From Dehalococcoidia bacterium UBA1328 (GTDB lineage: Bacteria; Chloroflexota; Dehalococcoidia; Lucifugimonadales; Lucifugimonadaceae), in assembly GCA_002306815.1 (NCBI GenBank), contig DBTA01000007.1:1-18615 (forward strand): a stretch of 18,615 nt of DNA, in the 5' to 3' direction. Shown here piece by piece: positions 14,799 through 18,615 of the stretch (the first letter of the stretch is position 1; each line of letters opens with the position of its first letter). The translations under genes were made by a program, and so were the position numbers. Under the pieces are notes generated by a model, which saw only the letters and a program-made list of their open reading frames with translations, had not been told where the DNA came from and made no database searches.

Positions 14799-15617
14799 TT
14801 AGGAACCCGGTTTGAAATCTCTTGGCGGAGCAGGCGTTGCTCTTCCCTCAGCGGCTTCCGATGCCGCTACCAGCTGTCGCCGCGCCCACAGCACGGTCAA
14901 AGCAGCATCCAGGTTTGCGAGATTTTCCGGCAACGACAATTTGCCGTCGGGCAATCCCAACTCAATGCGATCCGTTGGCGACTCATCAGCAACGGACAGG
15001 GGAGACGATGTGGTGGAAGGAGTTGCACTTGTATACCGTGCGCGCGGCTCCTTTCTGAGGCTCTCACGGCTTCCGATACTGACCTGCTGATCGGACTCGC
15101 CAACTGTATCCACGGTTGATTGACCAGGAGAGTCCGCTTCGACGGTCGCACCTTGATTCTTTGGCAAATACGGTCGTGCTTCACTAAACACGCGATCTAG
15201 TAACGCCAATCGACGGGCTACCTCAGTTCGATCAGCGCCAGTTAGCTCTTCCAGAAGAACGGCAAATCGTTCAGGAGCATACGGATCATCGCCGAGTCGT
15301 GTAGAGAGGTCGGTAAATAGAGCGACGTTCTTAGCCAGTGCGGCCCGAGCGTCTTCGCTCTCTTTGGCAGAAAGCGGTGTTACCGCGCGCAATCCGTCTC
15401 GGGTAACCCTTACCCGGCTTCGACCACCCGCAACACCCCACATTCGCAGAGCGCCTAGCCGAGCAGAGAACGCTCCACCGCGCTCAGACATGCTGAGTGA
15501 TCGTGCGAGACCTTGCCGAGAGACCTCGCCTGCGAATTCGCGTGCGATTTTCTTACCAAGATCAATGCTTTCGACCAGACCGATTTCTGGGTATTCGTAA
15601 TTTCCAATTTTTGCCAT
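14799..15617 (-). CDS. Winged-helix-like protein of unknown function
   Basis: I do not know this protein's role. The 272 residues start at ATG 15615-15617, chosen because a GGTG-type site lies about 8 nt upstream; the frame is open 10 codons further. Residues 10-80 look like a winged helix-turn-helix: YPEIGLVESIDLGKKIA, then LARSLSMSERGGAFSARLGALRMWG and VRVTRDGL, the pattern 'less self-similar Leu-Gly core, then recognition helix, then wing'. Residues 95-152 resemble a second helical unit. Residues 155-215 are Ser/Thr-rich, acidic and probably disordered. The last part, with RIELGLPDGKLSLPENL (218-234), resembles C-terminal segments of similar uncharacterised proteins. A DNA-binding regulator is plausible. 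It is convergent with the MDR gene, with 31 nt between stops. Confidence 0.68.
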   Translation of the reverse strand: MAKIGNYEYPEIGLVESIDLGKKIAREFAGEVSRQGLARSLSMSERGGAFSARLGALRMWGVAGGRSRVRVTRDGLRAVTPLSAKESEDARAALAKNVALFTDLSTRLGDDPYAPERFAVLLEELTGADRTEVARRLALLDRVFSEARPYLPKNQGATVEADSPGQSTVDTVGESDQQVSIGSRESLRKEPRARYTSATPSTTSSPLSVADESPTDRIELGLPDGKLSLPENLANLDAALTVLWARRQLVAASEAAEGRATPAPPRDFKPGS

Positions 15618-15808
15618 ATTACTGTCACCAATACTGCGCCAATTCAATCTCTACGATCGACGGAGAACCCTCGGACGCTGTTTTCAGGCTCCAAGGCTCA
15701 TTACACAGGTCCACAAGGCGACATTGCGAACTACTCACCACAGCGCACACCAGCGTATCGCCGGAGCCGACGCCTTGAATATCCGATGCAGCCGCATTTT
15801 ACGCCGCT

Positions 15809-15843
15809 TTCCCGCCGCAGTGCAAGCGCAGCTGCGGCGGGAA
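15809..15843. repeat. Perfect 12-bp GC-rich hairpin in noncoding DNA
   Basis: TTCCCGCCGCAG (15809-15820) and CTGCGGCGGGAA (15832-15843) pair perfectly over 12 bp with an 11-nt loop. Outer bases ATGCA (15786-15790) and TGCAT (15845-15849) could extend the fold across a one-sided internal loop. Neither strand has a T-run after it, so it is not a standard terminator. It lies about 190 nt upstream of the winged-helix gene. Confidence 0.75.
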
Positions 15844-16472
15844 TTGCATGTAGTCAGGTTTTTACCTGTTTAAGTGTCACTTGGGCTTCATGAGGTTCGC
15901 GCGGGAAGCACTGAGGGGCGGTTGATCACTAGTTTCAGTTGCTATTCTTCTCTAGTCGGCGCATCCAACATTCAAACTGCGGCGTGATTGCTCGATTACA
16001 TGGCAATTACGTGGGCAATTGAGAGGAAGTACATGTCGTTTGCAGCATGTTTAGTGCCAAAAAGGAAGCGTTGGATCTAATTGATCCGTGTTGTTTGGTA
16101 GCTGCGTATTCGTCCAGTTTCGAGGTGTTGGGAAAGAGGTGACCGACACGCAAAGAAGCCCTGTAATCACCAGGCCTCAGACGCGTGTGCGATCGACGTC
16201 TATAACCCCGATAAAGCACCTGCTCCAGCGCATAATTTCCAGTTGAGATATTTACGCCGCAATGACACCTTGAGAATGACTGGTGTTACCAACGTATTTG
16301 TGAAGTTTTCCCGCCGGTTGGTGGCCGGCGCACATTTCCTGTTTATCACAGATTATTTGGCGTTGTGTTTTGTAAGTAATCCGGGTGAAAGATTTGTCAT
16401 TTTGAACTCAACACAGCGATTTCACCAAAATCCGTTTTTTTACGCACATTTTCGGGTACGCGACCGGACAGT

Positions 16473-16525
16473 GGCCCAAAAATAGTGCACGGTGAACATC
16501 TGCCACCGGGCACTATTTTCAGGCC
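16473..16525 (-). terminator. Long hairpin terminator of the nfeD-SPFH operon, possibly bidirectional
   Basis: AAAATAGTGCACGGTG (16479-16494) pairs with CACCGGGCACTATTTT (16504-16519): 15 of 16 positions pair, with one A-G mismatch and a 9-nt loop. GGCC at 16473-16476 and 16522-16525 adds a 4-bp outer stem beyond a CA/CA internal loop. On the minus strand the stem runs into five T (plus A16478-A16482), so it can end the SPFH transcript about 70 nt after its stop. On the plus strand it ends in TTTTC. Confidence 0.75.
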
Positions 16526-16544
16526 ATTTTTCGAAGGTTTTTGA

Positions 16545-16583
16545 GGGGTGGAAACGACTGTCAAAAACGGTCGATTTCCCCCC
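16545..16583 (-). repeat. Bulged hairpin directly after the SPFH stop codon
   Basis: GGGG, GGAAA and CGAC on the left (16545-16558) pair with GTCG, TTTCC and CCCC on the right (16570-16583), 13 bp with one single-base bulge on each side and an 11-nt loop. It begins about 5 nt after the SPFH stop on the minus strand and has no T-run. It is probably a 3' UTR structure placed before the terminator at 16473-16525. Confidence 0.55.
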
Positions 16584-16588
16584 GCTAT

Positions 16589-17434
16589 TTAGTCGTCGTT
16601 ACCCGACGCCAATCCGCCAAGATTTCCGAGAAGTTTTGTGACCTCGAGCGGGAGCACGAATTTGGTGGACTCCCCTGCCCCAAGCTCCTTCAACGCGTCG
16701 ACGTACTGGAGCGTCATGGTGTTCGCGTCTACGCCCTGTGCGACAACGTGTATCGCCTTCAGCGCTTCAGCGTAACCCTCGGCACGGAGTACTGTTGCCT
16801 GCTGATCACCCTCGGCAGCTAAGATTTCTGCGGCACGATCACCTTCCGCTTTCAAGATCGCCGATTGCTTCTCACCTTCTGCTACGGTAATCGCAGCCTG
16901 CTTCGTACCGTCAGCTTCGAGAACAACTGCACGTCGTACTCGTTCAGCCGACATTTGGCGGTTCATTGCTTCCTGGATGTCCCTTGGTGGATCGATTTCT
17001 CGGATTTCCACGTTTGTGACCTTGATGCCCCAGCGCTCCGTTTCACTATCGAGCCTGGTCCGTATCAACTCGTTGATCCGATCTCGTTGCGAAAGCACGT
17101 CGTCAAGGTCGATATCACCAATCACGGCTCGAAGCGTAGTAGTTGCCAGACCGACAACCGCCGAGGTGTAGTCTTCGACTTCTAGTACGGCTTTTCGAGC
17201 GTTATCAATATCGACTCGCAAGTACACTAGGAAGTCGACGTCGAGCGGTGCGTTGTCCTTCGTAATGTTCGTCTGACGTGGAATGTCGAGCACTGTCACA
17301 CGTGTGTCGATCTTTTGGATCTGGTGAATGATCGGAATCGCAAACACAATTCCCGGTCCCATCATCCCCTCGAACGTTCCCAGCCTGAACCGAGCGATGC
17401 GCTCGTAATCACGAACAAAGTTGATGAATGCCAT
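16589..17434 (-). CDS. SPFH/stomatin-like (slipin) protein
   Basis: Slipins form membrane-associated oligomers and are the usual partner of NfeD proteases. The 281-residue protein has a band-7 domain (about 7-165: RDYERIARFRLGTFEG, FAIPIIHQIQKIDTR, TKDNAPLDVDFLVYLRV). A helical tail follows in which an AEG or ADG unit recurs every 11 residues, at 174, 185, 196, 207 and 218, the hendecad pattern of SPFH coiled coils. It ends with the FVLPLEV segment seen in slipins. Unlike most slipins it has no N-terminal transmembrane helix; the protein starts almost at the band-7 domain. Start ATG 17434 follows GAGGAG (17441-17446) by 6 nt; an upstream GTG (17485) would overlap nfeD but adds unrelated residues. 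It lies 47 nt after nfeD in one operon. Confidence 0.92.
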   Translation of the reverse strand: MAFINFVRDYERIARFRLGTFEGMMGPGIVFAIPIIHQIQKIDTRVTVLDIPRQTNITKDNAPLDVDFLVYLRVDIDNARKAVLEVEDYTSAVVGLATTTLRAVIGDIDLDDVLSQRDRINELIRTRLDSETERWGIKVTNVEIREIDPPRDIQEAMNRQMSAERVRRAVVLEADGTKQAAITVAEGEKQSAILKAEGDRAAEILAAEGDQQATVLRAEGYAEALKAIHVVAQGVDANTMTLQYVDALKELGAGESTKFVLPLEVTKLLGNLGGLASGNDD

Positions 17435-17481
17435 AAGAACCTCCTCAGGTACATGTCTAGCGGTAAATCGCTCTTGTTGAC

Positions 17482-18615
17482 TCACTCGTTATTCGATACG
17501 TCTCTTGCACTCTCTTCGGTTCGCAACGGCTTCACCATCAGGTGATTTCCGTCAACCGAAACCACTTCAACTTCCATTCCATCTGCTATTCGGCCAGATG
17601 AATCAATATCCGCTTCTCCACTCCAGAACTCGCCATTCACCAGAACTTGCCCGGTGGGCGAAATAGCACCTTGTGCAACCCCAACTGCACCTACCAAATT
17701 GCTCGATATTGTCGGACTCTCGTAGTGATCAATATCCCGAGTTTTACGAAGCTCAGAAGCAAACCACAACACCAACCCGCCAATAATTACGCCGACAGAG
17801 CCAAGAAGCCACCGACTCACGGTCGGCGCATCACCTGGAATACTCGGACTTCCGAAAAATCCGACCAGGAATATGCCACCTAATATCAAGCAAACCGTGC
17901 CAGCAATCCCGAAATATCCGATCCCTACCGCAGTAGATTCGAGATAGAAAAGCAGACCTGCCAGTACCAGCAATGCGATCCCGGCCCAGGAGAACGGCAG
18001 CTGGCCAACTCCTGCCCAACCCAATACTAGAAACAAAACGCCGAGAGTACCAGGGATCCACAATCCGGGATTCCACAGTTCAACGATCAGTCCCAGTCCA
18101 CCAAGAGAAACCAGCAGGAAAGCGACGTTCGGATTAGCCAAGAACGATAAAACGTGTTCGACGAGTGTGAAATCGACGTTTACGGTGTTAGCACCAGTCA
18201 ACTCCAACACAGTTACATCCCCGTCGTTCGCGATTTCGACCCCATCCAACATCCGAATAAGTTCGTCGTAACTTGGAGCAACCAGATCGGCGACTCCGAG
18301 ATCGACCGCCTCATTCGCCGAATAAGCTGTAGCGGAAATTACAGTGTCCTCAAGTGCGGCAACGTCTCGACCGCGCCGATCAGCGATGCTACGGATAAAC
18401 GCTGCAGCATCCTGTTCCGCCTTTTCCCCTACAGTTCCCGGTAACTCCTCACCACCGGGACCAACAACCGACGCCGCGCCGATGTTTGTTGCAGTAGCCA
18501 TGGCAAGAATGTCGGCTGCTGCACCAATAAATGTCCCTGCACTTGCTGCCTGAGCGCCCTCAGAAGCCACGTACACCGCTACAGTCACCTGAGACACCAG
18601 AATGTCTTCAACGAT
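17482..18615 (-). CDS. nfeD: NfeD family membrane-bound serine protease (partial)
   Basis: The gene continues past the window edge; 377 codons are visible and the N-terminal part, including any signal peptide, is missing. The visible part starts inside the ClpP-like protease domain (IVEDILVSQVTVAVYV). The likely Ser-Lys dyad is S25 in AASAGTF and K65 in GEKAEQDAAAF of the visible part, at a spacing close to that in the archaeal PH1510 protease. Several transmembrane helices follow (VLSFLANPNVAFLLVSLGGL, ELWNPGLWIPGTLG and more up to about residue 290). The OB-fold domain at the C-terminus (LVGAVGVAQGAISPTGQV, then MEVEVVSVDGNHLMVKP) is the NfeD domain. Long-form NfeD proteins with a protease are usually encoded beside a slipin, as here. 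The role is probably membrane-protein quality control, inferred from the family. It is upstream of the SPFH gene. Confidence 0.9.
   Translation of the reverse strand: MVEDILVSQVTVAVYVASEGAQAASAGTFIGAAADILAMATATNIGAASVVGPGGEELPGTVGEKAEQDAAAFIRSIADRRGRDVAALEDTVISATAYSANEAVDLGVADLVAPSYDELIRMLDGVEIANDGDVTVLELTGANTVNVDFTLVEHVLSFLANPNVAFLLVSLGGLGLIVELWNPGLWIPGTLGVLFLVLGWAGVGQLPFSWAGIALLVLAGLLFYLESTAVGIGYFGIAGTVCLILGGIFLVGFFGSPSIPGDAPTVSRWLLGSVGVIIGGLVLWFASELRKTRDIDHYESPTISSNLVGAVGVAQGAISPTGQVLVNGEFWSGEADIDSSGRIADGMEVEVVSVDGNHLMVKPLRTEESARDVSNNE

Larger units (their letters stand above)
15618..16588. other. 971-nt region without a recognisable gene
   Basis: Both strands were read. Frames at 16243-16485 (plus), 16007-16219 (minus) and 15497-15893 (plus) have no ribosome-binding site and no recognisable motif. 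The region holds three strong inverted repeats (15809-15843, 16473-16525, 16545-16583) and a short one, CGCCGG (16312-16317) with CCGGCG (16325-16330). A T7 run follows a weak 5-bp stem near 16418-16441. No tmRNA, RNase P or SRP RNA motif was found. It may hold a decayed gene or an unknown structured RNA, and it must include the promoter of the winged-helix gene at its left end. Confidence 0.5.

Noticed and set aside
16007..16219. 70-residue minus-strand frame
   Set aside because: It has no ribosome-binding site and no motif, and looks like chance open frame.
16243..16485. 80-residue open frame in the gene-free region
   Set aside because: It has no Shine-Dalgarno site, an odd composition and no recognisable motif, and its end runs into the long hairpin.
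1..18615. CRISPR arrays, insertion sequences, toxin-antitoxin or defence islands
   Set aside because: No regularly spaced repeats of 20 nt or more, no transposase motifs and no toxin-antitoxin or nuclease-defence gene pairs were seen on either strand.

Overview
This window reads as an ordinary chromosomal, mostly housekeeping segment of a bacterium. Every gene belongs to a bacterial family, and there are no phage structural genes, transposases or CRISPR repeats. The lineage cannot be proven from the sequence alone. Frequent TTG start codons behind good Shine-Dalgarno sites, an Lgt with Trp where E. coli has its key His, and degenerate members of large enzyme families (metallo-beta-lactamase fold, MDR dehydrogenase, histidine phosphatase) would fit a marine Chloroflexota such as the SAR202 clade. 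That is inference, held with low to moderate confidence.

Layout from left to right. Positions 1-394 hold a minus-strand tRNA-His/tRNA-Arg(TCG) pair with a likely promoter and a strong terminator. pepA (leucyl aminopeptidase, minus) lies upstream of them. A 457-nt intergenic stretch leads to a plus-strand metallo-beta-lactamase-fold gene that has lost four of seven metal ligands and ends at a clear terminator. mtaB (tRNA ms2t6A methylthiotransferase) is minus. fabF (beta-ketoacyl-ACP synthase II) and recJ (5'-3' single-strand exonuclease) form a plus-strand pair, convergent with lgt (prolipoprotein diacylglyceryl transferase, minus).

From 9124 to 14767 everything is on the plus strand. First comes a histidine-phosphatase pseudogene with two in-frame amber codons and a lost catalytic His. 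Then follow xerD, a cytidylate-kinase-like gene, a small basic protein with a C-terminal membrane anchor, and a strong terminator. The terminator's T-tract ends 3 nt before the TTG start of uvrC. uvrC is followed after 6 nt by an MDR-type dehydrogenase without zinc ligands.

The right end is minus strand: a winged-helix-like protein of unknown function, a 971-nt stretch with no recognisable gene but three conspicuous hairpins, and an nfeD-slipin operon (NfeD membrane serine protease plus SPFH protein). nfeD runs off the window.

The genes cover tRNA supply and modification (tRNAs, mtaB), DNA repair and chromosome resolution (recJ, xerD, uvrC), envelope and lipid metabolism (fabF, lgt, nfeD/SPFH) and peptide turnover (pepA). 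I see no obvious new multi-gene system. The most unusual items are the three enzyme homologues that lost catalytic or metal-binding residues, the terminator abutting uvrC, and the structured noncoding region at 15618-16588.
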